From: Caulobacteraceae bacterium UBA5005
GTDB lineage: Bacteria; Pseudomonadota; Alphaproteobacteria; Caulobacterales; Caulobacteraceae
Direction: 5' to 3'
Assembly (NCBI GenBank): GCA_002398405.1
Contig: DGYN01000120.1
Location: 1,567-30,585 of the forward strand
DNA length: 29,019 bases
Positions within the stretch are counted from its first letter, which is position 1, and each line of letters starts with the position of its first letter. A model generated the notes under the pieces. It did not search any database. It saw only the letters and a list, made by a program, of their open reading frames with translations, and had not been told where the DNA came from. Below, piece after piece: positions 7,617-15,261 of this stretch. The translations under genes were made by a program, and so were the position numbers.

Positions 7617-8020
7617 TTCATCAAAATTGAACCGAGGAGCAGCTTGGCGCCGGGCTTCTTCAGCACCGCATCGGTCTGACGCTGGAGTTCGCGGGCCAGG
7701 TAGTCGGCATTGGGTGGCGAGCCGGGCGAAAGGCCCTGGACGTAGGACTGCAGGAAGCCGTTGAAGGCGCTGCGCAGGCGCGGGACGGCCTTTTCGGCGT
7801 ATTCGCGAAGCTTGTCGTCGGCGATGTCGACGCCGCTTTCGACGGTGACCACGCCCCGCCCGCCGGTGCGCCGGATGATGGTCGCGGTGAGCGTCGGGAT
7901 CTGGATGAAGGACAGACCCCCGCCCTTCTTCTTCTCGTCCTTCTTGGGCGCGCTGGCGAGCGCAGCCGAGGGGGCGGCGGCGGAGAGGACGAGACTGGCG
8001 ATCAGGGCGCGGCGATGCAT
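7613..8020 (-). CDS. Small exported FliL-like hypothetical protein
   Basis: A 135-aa protein. Residues 1-23 are a signal peptide (MHRRALIAS, a hydrophobic core, then ALASA). A lysine-rich linker (PKKDEKKKGGG) and a compact C-terminal domain follow, with strands FIQIPTLTATIIRR and GRGVVTVESGVDI. The domain ends VLKKPGAKLLLGSILMN. The strand-helix layout and this ending recall the periplasmic domain of FliL, the flagellar stator-associated protein, but the transmembrane anchor is replaced by a probably cleaved signal peptide and no flagellar gene is nearby, so this is a weak family suggestion. Arg-Arg near the N-terminus makes Tat export conceivable. Its stop overlaps the HAD stop by 4 nt, and 86 nt separate its start from the divergent DUF983 gene. 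Confidence 0.65.
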   Translation of the reverse strand: MHRRALIASLVLSAAAPSAALASAPKKDEKKKGGGLSFIQIPTLTATIIRRTGGRGVVTVESGVDIADDKLREYAEKAVPRLRSAFNGFLQSYVQGLSPGSPPNADYLARELQRQTDAVLKKPGAKLLLGSILMN

Positions 8021-8106
8021 GAAGCCAATCTACCGCGGCGTGGTTGACGCGGGGTTACGGCGGCCCTGCGATTGTTTGGCGCGGCGCTCGCGCCTACATA
8101 TCAGCC

Positions 8107-8493
8107 ATGTCCCTGACCGTGACCGGCATCAAACGCGGCCTCATGCACCGCTGTCCGCATTGCGGCGAAGGCCGTCTGTTTCGCAAGTACCTCAAGGTCC
8201 AGGGATCTTGCGACGCCTGCGGCCACGACAACGCCCAATATCCCGCCGACGACGGCCCGGCCTATTTCACCATCCTGATCGTCGGCCATCTGGTGATCGT
8301 GCCCCTGCTGCTCCTGCCTTTCGTCGTCGAGTGGCCGGCGGTGTACGTCATGCTGGTCACCCTGCCGCTGATCGTGGTGGTGACCCTACTCCTGCTGCCG
8401 CGCATCAAGGGCGCCGTGATCGGCCTGCAATGGGCAATCCGCGAGAGTTACAAGATCACTCACGGGCAGGATCCGCTGCCGCCCGGCGGGTAG
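8107..8493 (+). CDS. DUF983 family zinc-ribbon membrane protein
   Basis: A 128-aa protein. The N-terminal half carries a zinc-ribbon (RCPHCGEGRLF with C16 and C19, and CDACG with C35 and C38), followed by a conserved DDGPAYF segment. Two transmembrane helices follow at about residues 52-72 and 78-98, and a basic C-terminus with LQWAIRESYK completes the DUF983 pattern. Function is unknown; in many alphaproteobacteria members lie near cytochrome oxidase or nudix genes, which is not the case here. ATG 8107 starts the conserved domain; an upstream in-frame ATG at 8044 adds 21 residues without family character. The stop is a single base from the stop of the large opposing gene of the accessory cluster, so the core/accessory boundary is extremely tight. 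Confidence 0.85.
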   Translation: MSLTVTGIKRGLMHRCPHCGEGRLFRKYLKVQGSCDACGHDNAQYPADDGPAYFTILIVGHLVIVPLLLLPFVVEWPAVYVMLVTLPLIVVVTLLLLPRIKGAVIGLQWAIRESYKITHGQDPLPPGG

Positions 8494-8494
8494 G

Positions 8495-11311
8495 TCAGAA
8501 TGCGTAGCTGGTGCCGTGAAACTCGATCCGGACGCCGGTCACACCCGCGAGGCTGAGGTCGCTGTTGTTCCCAGGCTTGACCTGGATTTGCCAAGCGGCA
8601 AAGGGCCCGATCGCGGCATAGATTTGGGCGGTCGAGCCTGAACCCTGTGACACCCCGAAGTTGGCCTTCTGCACGATTTCGCCTGTCGTCAGGTCGTAGA
8701 TGAACAGCTTGCTGACCGGCTCGTGGGTAAACGAGAATACCTTGCCGGAGGTGCTGGTGATCTGTTCCTGGCCGGTCTGGGTGATGTTTACCTCTAGCCG
8801 CCCGTCGGAAGTCGCCGCGCCGTCGATCCACACCCGGACCTCAGAGACCCGGACGTTGGCCATGCCGGCAAAGGGGCTGGTCGCCCGGGTCGTCTGCTGC
8901 ATCACGGTCTTTGGCTTGAACATGATCTCCTTCAGCATCTTGAAGTTCACAAGATCGGAGGCCGACAGCTCAAAGACGATCCCCACGCCGTCTGGGGATG
9001 ATGGGAACACCGAAGCCTGGGTGCCAAAACCCTCAATGGCCTGCTGGCAGGCTCCGAGGATGAGGTTCTGCGCGCCGGTCAGAACGGCGGTGTCAATCTC
9101 AGGCGGCGGGGTCGAGCCAAAAGCCTCGGCCATTAGATCGCGGTCCGACAGGGCCCAGAACCTATAGGCTTGAGAGGTTTGATCCAGGGTCTGCAGAACC
9201 TGGTTGCGGGCCTGATAGTAGATGCCGGAAACATAGCTCACCAGATCAGGTAACTCAGGCGAGAGCGTACTGAGGGTCTGTTGATCCAGGGTCTTGTTGC
9301 GGGCCTCTGCGTCGGCGATCGCAGCCTGGCCGCGAGCGATGAGCAGAAGTGAGGAGTTGTAGGTGAGAATCTGGTTGTTGCGCGCGGTGATGGCGGCAAC
9401 ATAGGCATTGAACGCATCGACGCAGGCGTCGACATCCTCAGGAAAGGTGTCCTCGAACTGGCTCATGAAGGACAGGAAGGCGTTTTCTTCGGCAATCAGC
9501 TTTCCGGCGCCGGGATCGTCGGGCTTCAGAGCGCCATTCTGTAATTGCTCGAAACCTTCGTTGATCGAATCGACGCTCGATTCGACGGCGTTCACCTGGG
9601 AGATGATGTAGTCCTTGTTGACCGGAACGCCCTGGACGTTGGTGACCTTGGACATGCCGTCATAGAGCAGGCTTGTGCCCTGAATAAGCATCATGAATTT
9701 CGATTCCGGCGCGAAGGCCAGTGAGGTCATCGCCTGCAGGAAGGTGTCGAAATTGAAGTCGAAGTGCGATTTGATGTCATCGCTCAGAGCCTCGAGCTGG
9801 TCTTCAAGCGCCTGCTTCAACGGCGGTAAGATGGTCTGATAGCTGTCGATGATGGTCGCGGTCTTGACGGCCAACTCGCTGAGTTCGGCGATCTGGGCGT
9901 TCGCTGTCTCAATGATCTGTTGCTGCTGGGCGCGGGCGGCAGTGATCTGCTGGGTTGTGGCGGTGTTTGACGCCAAGGCATTGAAGTAGGCGTTGTAGGC
10001 CGTCTCCAGGATTGAGAAGTTGGCGATCAGCTGGTTCAGCAAGGTGTTGTAGAAGGCGAACGAACCCAGAGGGGCGGCGCTGCTGTCGTAGCCGAACAGA
10101 TCCTGTCCGCTGTTGAGCTGCGAGAGCAGAGCGCCCGCCTGCCCGTTCAAGGCTACGAGTTGCTGAACTGAACCGACAGAGCCGTAGTCCTGCTCATTGT
10201 TGTTGTAATAGGTTATCAGGGGGGAGTCGGCCGCCGCCTTGACGAACAGTTCGGTGCGGGCCTGCAGTCGAGTCAAAAGGGTGATGATGTCTCCAACGCC
10301 CTGCGGATTCCCGACCGGATCGACGACAAGATACATGAGCTCGATCTGGTTCAATAGGCGGGCGCACTGACTGGGGTGGATCAAGAAGAAGGGCGAGAAG
10401 GTCAGGGTCGCGAGGTCCGCAGGAGTCCCGAAAAGCTGGATCGTCAGCGAGCCGGCCGCCCCCTGCACGCCATCCTTACCGCTCGGTTGACCTTCGCCGT
10501 AAACGCCGTAACGCCCGCCATCCACGTTGACGGCGATTTCGACATTGGCGCCGTACTGGCGGCTGATTTGCTGAAGGATCAGGGCCGCGCTTTCGATCCC
10601 CACCATGACATCCTGTTCGCTCGCCCCGGGCGCGGCCGCGGACGCGAGAGCATTGATCGCCGCCGCCCATTGGTCGGTAAGGGCCGATCCCGCCGGCGCA
10701 CCGGCGAGCAGGCTGTTGATGGCGCTCTGCTGAGCGGCCACCGTCGTCAGGGCGGCGGCGGACGTCAGGCTTTCGATCCAGCCATCGGCCATGACGCCGC
10801 CCAGGAAGATCACCGATCCGCCGTCGCCGCCGTCGCCGCCCGTGCCCCCCGGCGCCACCAGAAGACCGGTCTGGCCCGCGCCGCCATCGCCGCCGCCAGC
10901 GTCGATCGCAAAGTCGGGCCCCTCGCCCGTCGCCGTCCCCAGGTAGACTCCAAGGTCGCCCCCCGGCGCGCCGGGTCCGCCGTTCTCGCCCGGCTGTTCC
11001 GGATTCTGGTTGGCGCCGACGGCGTCCGCGCCCTTGGCCCCCGCCGTGGAGATGACTCCATCTGCGGTCTGGTTGATCAGTTGGGTGGAGATGACCCCGC
11101 TTTTCAGCGTGAACAGGCCGGAAAGGGTCAAGGACTCGGCATAAAGGAACAGGCGGATCTGATCATAGTCGGCCCCGAAACTTGTACCGTGGCCGATCGG
11201 CAAATCGTCGACCACCGTCACCACGATGGTGCGCGGGCCGATGGTGATTGACTGAAAGGCCTCCAGGGATTGCGACAGAAGCGTGGTGTTCGCCGGCGCC
11301 TCAGACGCCAT
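8495..11311 (-). CDS. Large multi-domain protein of the TULIP/RES-like cluster (Gly-rich, long helical region, beta-rich C-terminus)
   Basis: A 938-aa protein, last gene of the cluster. Residues 20-80 are beta-rich; 91-172 are Gly/Asp-rich with GGPGAPGG and GGTGGDGGDGG runs, like repetitive structural segments. Residues 180-320 mix helices and strands. About 420-760 are almost wholly helical with Gln/Ala/Leu heptad character, suggesting a long coiled-coil or helical bundle. The last 160 residues are beta-rich (VSEVRVWIDGA, then GPFAAWQIQVKPGNNSDLSL and VRIEFHGTSY), an ending that resembles the C-terminal segment of Tc-toxin A subunits; this is a resemblance by eye only. There is no signal peptide or transmembrane helix. 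The start at 11311 is supported by AGGAG 8 nt upstream; it overlaps the preceding gene by 11 nt, implying coupled translation. Confidence 0.75.
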   Translation of the reverse strand: MASEAPANTTLLSQSLEAFQSITIGPRTIVVTVVDDLPIGHGTSFGADYDQIRLFLYAESLTLSGLFTLKSGVISTQLINQTADGVISTAGAKGADAVGANQNPEQPGENGGPGAPGGDLGVYLGTATGEGPDFAIDAGGGDGGAGQTGLLVAPGGTGGDGGDGGSVIFLGGVMADGWIESLTSAAALTTVAAQQSAINSLLAGAPAGSALTDQWAAAINALASAAAPGASEQDVMVGIESAALILQQISRQYGANVEIAVNVDGGRYGVYGEGQPSGKDGVQGAAGSLTIQLFGTPADLATLTFSPFFLIHPSQCARLLNQIELMYLVVDPVGNPQGVGDIITLLTRLQARTELFVKAAADSPLITYYNNNEQDYGSVGSVQQLVALNGQAGALLSQLNSGQDLFGYDSSAAPLGSFAFYNTLLNQLIANFSILETAYNAYFNALASNTATTQQITAARAQQQQIIETANAQIAELSELAVKTATIIDSYQTILPPLKQALEDQLEALSDDIKSHFDFNFDTFLQAMTSLAFAPESKFMMLIQGTSLLYDGMSKVTNVQGVPVNKDYIISQVNAVESSVDSINEGFEQLQNGALKPDDPGAGKLIAEENAFLSFMSQFEDTFPEDVDACVDAFNAYVAAITARNNQILTYNSSLLLIARGQAAIADAEARNKTLDQQTLSTLSPELPDLVSYVSGIYYQARNQVLQTLDQTSQAYRFWALSDRDLMAEAFGSTPPPEIDTAVLTGAQNLILGACQQAIEGFGTQASVFPSSPDGVGIVFELSASDLVNFKMLKEIMFKPKTVMQQTTRATSPFAGMANVRVSEVRVWIDGAATSDGRLEVNITQTGQEQITSTSGKVFSFTHEPVSKLFIYDLTTGEIVQKANFGVSQGSGSTAQIYAAIGPFAAWQIQVKPGNNSDLSLAGVTGVRIEFHGTSYAF

Positions 11312-12917
11312 GGAAAATCTCCTGTCCAGCCGCATCCACCGCCTCGTTGGTCTTTTCGGTGTCTTCCTGGTTGGCTTTGCTTTCCGCCTCGGACTTCTGT
11401 TTTTCCTCCTCTGCCTCAGCCTTGTCCTGCTCTGACTTTTCCTGAGCCGCGTCGAGTTCCTTGATTTCCTTTTCCAACTGCGCCTGCTGGTCCAGGAGTT
11501 GGGCGTTGTCAGGTTCATTCTCAAGCTGACGGTTGACCTCGTCGAGAGCCGCCTGCTGGGCCTCTAGCTCCTGGCTTGTTTCGGTGGAGACGGCGTCAGC
11601 CTTGGCGATCTGAGCTTCGATTTCCGAGGCGTGCTGGTCGAGATAGTGCGACTGCTCGGCCAAAACCGCCTGGCGTACGCATAGTTCGATGTAGCTAGCG
11701 CCCCCGCTCGTGTCGGTCATCTGGTTGAAGACCGGATTGACCACCTCGGCGCTGAGCAGAGAACGCACGCCCTCGGGACTGAGGGTGTCCGTGAGCTGGT
11801 CGAAGTCGTCGTAGAGCGGGCCGCTGGCGACGACGTAGTCGGTCAGCATTATGCGCACCGCGCCATCGAGGGCCGGGTTGGCAATCTCCGCCACGATCTG
11901 GTCGACGGTCTTGCTGAACGGATCGTCCATGCCTTGCAGGGCCTTTGACACCTGCTCGTTGATGAAGCTCGTGACCTCGGTCTCCGCGTAGGTCCATTGT
12001 ACGGCGTCGTTGACGCCCTGGGCGGCCTGAAGGAAAGGCTCGTAGTCGGGAAACAGCTCCTCGCGAGTAGGAATGACACCGCCCCCGCCATCGGTGTCGA
12101 AGAGGTTGTTGTAGGCCAGGTCGTCGATGGTGAAGACGCCGGTGCTGGTGCGGGTCAGGCCGTCGATAAAGAAGGTCGAACGGCCCTCGGGCGTCAGGGA
12201 GGCGACGGTCTCGCCGGTCACCGCGCCGACGACATAGTTCACCGAGGCTCCGTCGCGGACCGAGGTCGCCTTGAGGAATTCGTAGAGCCCGGTCGACAGG
12301 GCCGCGTTTCCTAAGGCGCGCGTGAAGCTCGCGTCGGTCGGCGACATGTAGAGGCTGCGCGCCGTCTCCCCCGGTGGGATCGAATCCGGATCGGTGGCGA
12401 CCGCCTCCTCGAAGACCAGATTGATCGGATTGTTCGGGTCATCGTTGTAGGAGATGTCGATGCCCTTAAGGTCCTGATTGACGGTGAACATGAACATTGA
12501 GCGCAGCTCGCTGGCCTTGCCCACCTTCCAGACCGGCGATCCGCCTGGCACATATTCGAAATAGGAGACTTTCTCGTTCGGCGGGACGCTGGCGTCCTGG
12601 TAGTGTTCGAGTTCCGGAAAGCTGGTGTTGGCGCCGCCGGGTGCGTCGCCGCTCAGATAAAGGCCCTGCTCCCCATGGCCATTGCCGTCATTGCCCGTCC
12701 AGCGATTGGTCGTATCCCAGGTTATTGGCGACCAGATCTTGCGTCCGGAGTCCTCCATCTGCGGACGGCCGCTGCGATAGCCGACATAGCGATAGGTCAT
12801 TTCGCCGCTGCGCAGGACGGTTTCATAGCCCTTCGAGGCATCGGGCAGGTTGGTGAAAATCGGCGCCGCGACACGGTAGATGCTGTTGTAGAGGCGGGGG
12901 TTTAGGATCTTAGGCAT
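11301..12917 (-). CDS. Putative RES-like (NAD+-processing) domain protein with C-terminal coiled coil
   Basis: A 538-aa protein. The N-terminal 230 residues show a spaced pattern like the RES domain (ART-like fold, NAD+ glycohydrolase/phosphorylase toxins): YRVAAP with R15, RW near 72, GLYLSGDA with Y87, PELEHY, and later YEFLKATSVRDGASVNYVV with S219, R221 and N227, comparable to the RES ending S-x-R-x-x-x-G-x-N-x-V. This is recognition by eye and not certain. Residues 240-420 have helical and beta segments without recognised motifs. About 424-525 form a strongly charged coiled coil (repeated EAQ/EKE/KAEAEEE), and the tail is AGQEIFHGV. There is no signal peptide. It starts 14 nt after the TULIP-like gene and overlaps the large downstream gene by 11 nt, so the three are almost certainly co-expressed. 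Confidence 0.6.
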   Translation of the reverse strand: MPKILNPRLYNSIYRVAAPIFTNLPDASKGYETVLRSGEMTYRYVGYRSGRPQMEDSGRKIWSPITWDTTNRWTGNDGNGHGEQGLYLSGDAPGGANTSFPELEHYQDASVPPNEKVSYFEYVPGGSPVWKVGKASELRSMFMFTVNQDLKGIDISYNDDPNNPINLVFEEAVATDPDSIPPGETARSLYMSPTDASFTRALGNAALSTGLYEFLKATSVRDGASVNYVVGAVTGETVASLTPEGRSTFFIDGLTRTSTGVFTIDDLAYNNLFDTDGGGGVIPTREELFPDYEPFLQAAQGVNDAVQWTYAETEVTSFINEQVSKALQGMDDPFSKTVDQIVAEIANPALDGAVRIMLTDYVVASGPLYDDFDQLTDTLSPEGVRSLLSAEVVNPVFNQMTDTSGGASYIELCVRQAVLAEQSHYLDQHASEIEAQIAKADAVSTETSQELEAQQAALDEVNRQLENEPDNAQLLDQQAQLEKEIKELDAAQEKSEQDKAEAEEEKQKSEAESKANQEDTEKTNEAVDAAGQEIFHGV

Positions 12918-12931
12918 GGTTTCGGGCGCCC

Positions 12932-14416
12932 CTAGCTTGCGGTGACTGTGCTGCCGACGATGAGGAAGTCGCAGGGCGTGCTGACCCCTGCTCCAGTATC
13001 TATGGAGATCATCTGGTTGCCTGGAGACAACAGATTGGTCTCCAGGAAGAAATTGAAGCTTTCGAACGTGATCGATATATTCGGAATGGAAAGCGTCATT
13101 TCACTTGTGTAGTAGGCCGGGATGCTCTCCCAACAGTGGATCTTCCACCAATCACACGACTGAGCCGTAACAGTCGTCTTGAAATCCTGCTCTTCAAAAA
13201 CGATGGGAGGGAATGAGAAGGTGTCATCGTCCACGGTGATCGGGTACGGCCCCTCCTCCACCTGGATCGCGATATTGACCGAGCCATAGTAGACGATGCC
13301 GCCCGAGGGCCCGACTGAGGTCTGCTCCCAGTTCGAAACGGTGGAACCGGACCAGTTAAATCCAATCTGACCATTGAGAATGGTCATGAGCACAGGGTCA
13401 GTCTGAAGACTGAGGTTCAGACCATCGTAGCTGTAGCCACCCCAAAAATAGTTGCCGGAATCGCCGTCGGCGATGACCGAGACATTCTTGGCCAGTTTCG
13501 CCTGCATGCCCGAGGCCGGCGTCGAGAAGGTGGTGGTAAAGCCGCAAGCGGACAGCTGGGGCTTGAGGAAGGCATTGATCATCAGGGCGTTGGAAAAGAT
13601 GACGCTGGCCGTATAGCCCTCTGGCACAGGCGAGGTGGGGGTATTGGAGGGCACGAAGGCGGGGGTCGAACTGCCCGGCGGATTGCCGCTCTGTTCGGTC
13701 TGGATATAGAGGCTGAGGACCCCGTCATCGTCCGGCCCGCCAGTATAGCTGGCGAACACGAAGGATTTGGGCGTGAAGACCTCGCCCCCGCCGGGCGGCG
13801 TCTGGTTGTTGACCGCCGCCAGGGCGTAGTCGATCTGACTGACCTCGGTCTGGAAATAGCCCTGGATTGCGAGCATGAACTCCTCGGTCTGCATCGGCAG
13901 ACCCGTGGGTGCAGGATCGAGGGTGAACGTTGCGCCGTCGTTGTTGAACTCCAGGATGATGCTGTACTGCGACGGATCGCCGTCGCTGAAGGTCAGGACG
14001 CCACTCTGCACCTCTCCGGTGGTTCCCTCGATGGCGGCGATGGGGACCTGGGCGACAACCGAATAGCCGGTAGGAAAGGCGGTCGTCGTGGGCTGGGCGG
14101 GGGTGTTGGGAACCGAAATTGTGTAGGAACTTCCCGCACCGATGGGCATCGCCAGGAAGGCCACGTTCTTTTGGGGCGAGAAGCTGAGAAGGGGACTTTC
14201 GAAGTTGATGTTGTAGGTTACGTCGTACGGGATCTTCAGAATCGGATCGATTTCCTGAACCGTCACGGAAACAGACGTCGCCAGGGCTCCGGCGTCATAG
14301 GACGCCGCCAGGAAGCTATTCAGTGCATCGGCCGAATAGGTGCAGACGACGTCCCAGCCGTTGGTTGTCGTCGCGCCGTTCATGAGGGTGACGAGCTGGG
14401 AAAGGGTTTGGGTCAT
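12932..14416 (-). CDS. P47/OrfX-like TULIP-family protein
   Basis: A 494-aa protein. The N-terminus (LVTLMNGATTTNGWDVVCTYSADALNSFL) has the hallmark of the clostridial P47/OrfX family: a short helix, then NGWD and a helix leading into a lipid-binding-like TULIP fold. P47 itself begins with a similar YGWDIV segment. The rest is dominated by long alternating beta strands with few charged residues, expected of tubular lipid-binding domains, and the length is close to P47/OrfX3 (roughly 415-490). In Clostridium these accessory proteins accompany botulinum-type neurotoxins, and related genes occur with insecticidal toxins; their mechanism is unsettled. It has no signal peptide. GAAGGAT lies 7 nt before the ATG. 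Codon use is visibly less GC-rich than in flanking core genes, consistent with acquisition. Confidence 0.72.
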   Translation of the reverse strand: MTQTLSQLVTLMNGATTTNGWDVVCTYSADALNSFLAASYDAGALATSVSVTVQEIDPILKIPYDVTYNINFESPLLSFSPQKNVAFLAMPIGAGSSYTISVPNTPAQPTTTAFPTGYSVVAQVPIAAIEGTTGEVQSGVLTFSDGDPSQYSIILEFNNDGATFTLDPAPTGLPMQTEEFMLAIQGYFQTEVSQIDYALAAVNNQTPPGGGEVFTPKSFVFASYTGGPDDDGVLSLYIQTEQSGNPPGSSTPAFVPSNTPTSPVPEGYTASVIFSNALMINAFLKPQLSACGFTTTFSTPASGMQAKLAKNVSVIADGDSGNYFWGGYSYDGLNLSLQTDPVLMTILNGQIGFNWSGSTVSNWEQTSVGPSGGIVYYGSVNIAIQVEEGPYPITVDDDTFSFPPIVFEEQDFKTTVTAQSCDWWKIHCWESIPAYYTSEMTLSIPNISITFESFNFFLETNLLSPGNQMISIDTGAGVSTPCDFLIVGSTVTAS

Positions 14417-14472
14417 GTTCGATCCTTCGTCTGGAAGCCCACTGGGGGCGCGGTAGCGGGGGTCGCCGGCGA

Positions 14473-14646
14473 TCAGGGAGCGCGAGGCGGGGCGGTTCTG
14501 GCCGCCAATTCGATGCTGAAGGAGGCGCTCAGGACGGTCTTCAGCCCCTGAGCCGCGGAGGAACAGACGACATCCGGGCCGTTTGTCGCCGTAGCGACAT
14601 TCATCGGTGTCACAAGTTGTGCGATCACCAGCGTCGAGCCGCTCAT
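14473..14646 (-). CDS. Truncated duplicate of the TULIP-like N-terminus (57 aa)
   Basis: A 57-aa ORF whose sequence parallels the start of the following 494-aa protein: LVTPMNVATATNGPDVVCSSAAQGLKTVLSAS against LVTLMNGATTTNGWDVVCTYSADALNSFLAAS. The match holds across about 45 residues, then the ORF ends in AARTAPPRAP. The Trp of the NGWD signature is Pro here. A strong GGGGAGG lies 6 nt before ATG 14646, so it may still be translated. The copies have diverged at DNA level, so this is an old duplication or an independently captured family member that lost its body. It is the first ORF after the presumed cluster promoter and 56 nt before the full-length gene. It could be a small partner protein, or simply a decayed gene. 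Confidence 0.6.
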   Translation of the reverse strand: MSGSTLVIAQLVTPMNVATATNGPDVVCSSAAQGLKTVLSASFSIELAARTAPPRAP

Positions 14647-14773
14647 CTCTGGCCTCCCCCCCCTCGCCCGGGCGCAGAGCGTTCGAGGCCTAGGCGACCA
14701 AGGCCGTCGCACAGCCTAAGAGACTCTTCAATATCTATTCTCGTAAAACGTTAGTGACACCCCTGAAACGGCA

Positions 14774-14803
14774 AAGGCCGCCCGGGTTGATCCGGACGGC
14801 CTT
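14774..14803 (-). terminator. Probable factor-independent terminator of tRNA-Ala
   Basis: Two 12-nt arms (14774-14785 and 14792-14803) pair over their whole length with one G-U wobble around a 6-nt loop. On the minus strand the hairpin begins 5 nt after the tRNA CCA end and is followed by TTTGCCGTTT, a poor but present T-rich tract. It should end tRNA transcription and isolate the downstream accessory cluster. Confidence 0.65.
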
Positions 14804-14808
14804 CTAAT

Positions 14809-14884
14809 TGGTGGAGCTAAGCGGAGTCGAACCGCTGACCTCCTCATTGCGAACGAGGCGCTCTACCAGCTGAGCTATAGCCCC
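14809..14884 (-). tRNA. tRNA-Ala (anticodon CGC)
   Basis: A 76-nt gene including an encoded CCA. The acceptor stem pairs GGGGCTA with TAGCTCC and keeps the G3-U70 wobble that is the identity mark of alanine tRNA. The D arm is GCTC...GAGC, the anticodon arm is CCTCG-TTCGCAA-TGAGG giving anticodon CGC (reads GCG), and the T arm is AGCGG-TTCGACT-CCGCT. The discriminator base is A. Its 3' end faces the accessory cluster that begins about 160 nt further on, the usual geometry of tRNA-linked islands, although no integrase or duplicated 3' end was found. Confidence 0.96.
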
Positions 14885-14900
14885 ATAAATGGGTGGGCCG

Positions 14901-14930
14901 GACATAGGGTCGCGTCCTTGCGCCTGTCAA
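14901..14930 (-). promoter_or_regulatory. Sigma-70-type promoter of tRNA-Ala
   Basis: On the minus strand a perfect TTGACA (14925-14930) is followed after 17-18 nt by CTATGTC (14900-14907 region), matching both the general -10 and the Caulobacter-type CTAnA form. The -10 ends about 17 nt before the tRNA 5' end, leaving a short leader. Confidence 0.7.
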
Positions 14931-14952
14931 GCGCGGGCGCTAGCTAGGGCCC

Positions 14953-15261
14953 ATGGGTCTTTTCATTCTTTTCGTCCTGCAATCGATCATCACCGTGATG
15001 ATCTGGGTGATCATCATCAGCGCCATCCTCAGCTGGCTGGTGGCGTTCAACGTCGTCAACCTGCGCAATCCGACGGCATATCGCATCGCCAGCATGATCG
15101 AGGCCCTGACGCGTCCGCTGCTATCGCCCTTCCAACGGGTGATCCCAACCCTGGGCGGCATCGACGTCTCGCCGATCGTCGCCCTGATCCTGCTGGTCGG
15201 GATCAGGAACTATCTGCTGCCGTGGATATTCCGCCCGATCGTGGCCGCTTTAGGCGGCTAG
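14953..15261 (+). CDS. YggT family membrane protein
   Basis: A 102-aa inner-membrane protein with the YggT layout: a long N-terminal hydrophobic helix (residues 2-30), a central amphipathic part with NPTAYRIASMIEALTRPLLSPFQRVIP, the classic YggT signature, then DVSPIVALILLVGIRN and a C-terminal helix. Members are small hydrophobic proteins linked in various bacteria to osmotic tolerance, cell division or membrane-protein assembly; the role here is unknown. It starts 68 nt from the divergent tRNA-Ala and its stop lies in a CTAG shared with the glnK stop on the other strand. Confidence 0.9.
   Translation: MGLFILFVLQSIITVMIWVIIISAILSWLVAFNVVNLRNPTAYRIASMIEALTRPLLSPFQRVIPTLGGIDVSPIVALILLVGIRNYLLPWIFRPIVAALGG

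Noticed and set aside
8480..8520. Duplicate of the tRNA-Ala 3' end as an attachment site at the far side of the accessory cluster
   Set aside because: I looked for the T-arm/acceptor sequence of the tRNA near the DUF983 junction and saw no copy, so an attR/attL pair is not claimed.
10376..11251. 291-codon plus-strand open frame inside the accessory cluster
   Set aside because: Arg/Gly/Asp-rich antisense of the Gly-rich segment of the 938-aa protein; no domain and no supporting start context.
11312..11524. 71-residue N-terminal extension of the 938-aa protein
   Set aside because: The extension is Arg/Lys/Ser-rich, entirely within the coiled-coil coding part of the preceding gene, and a good ribosome site precedes the internal start at 11311.
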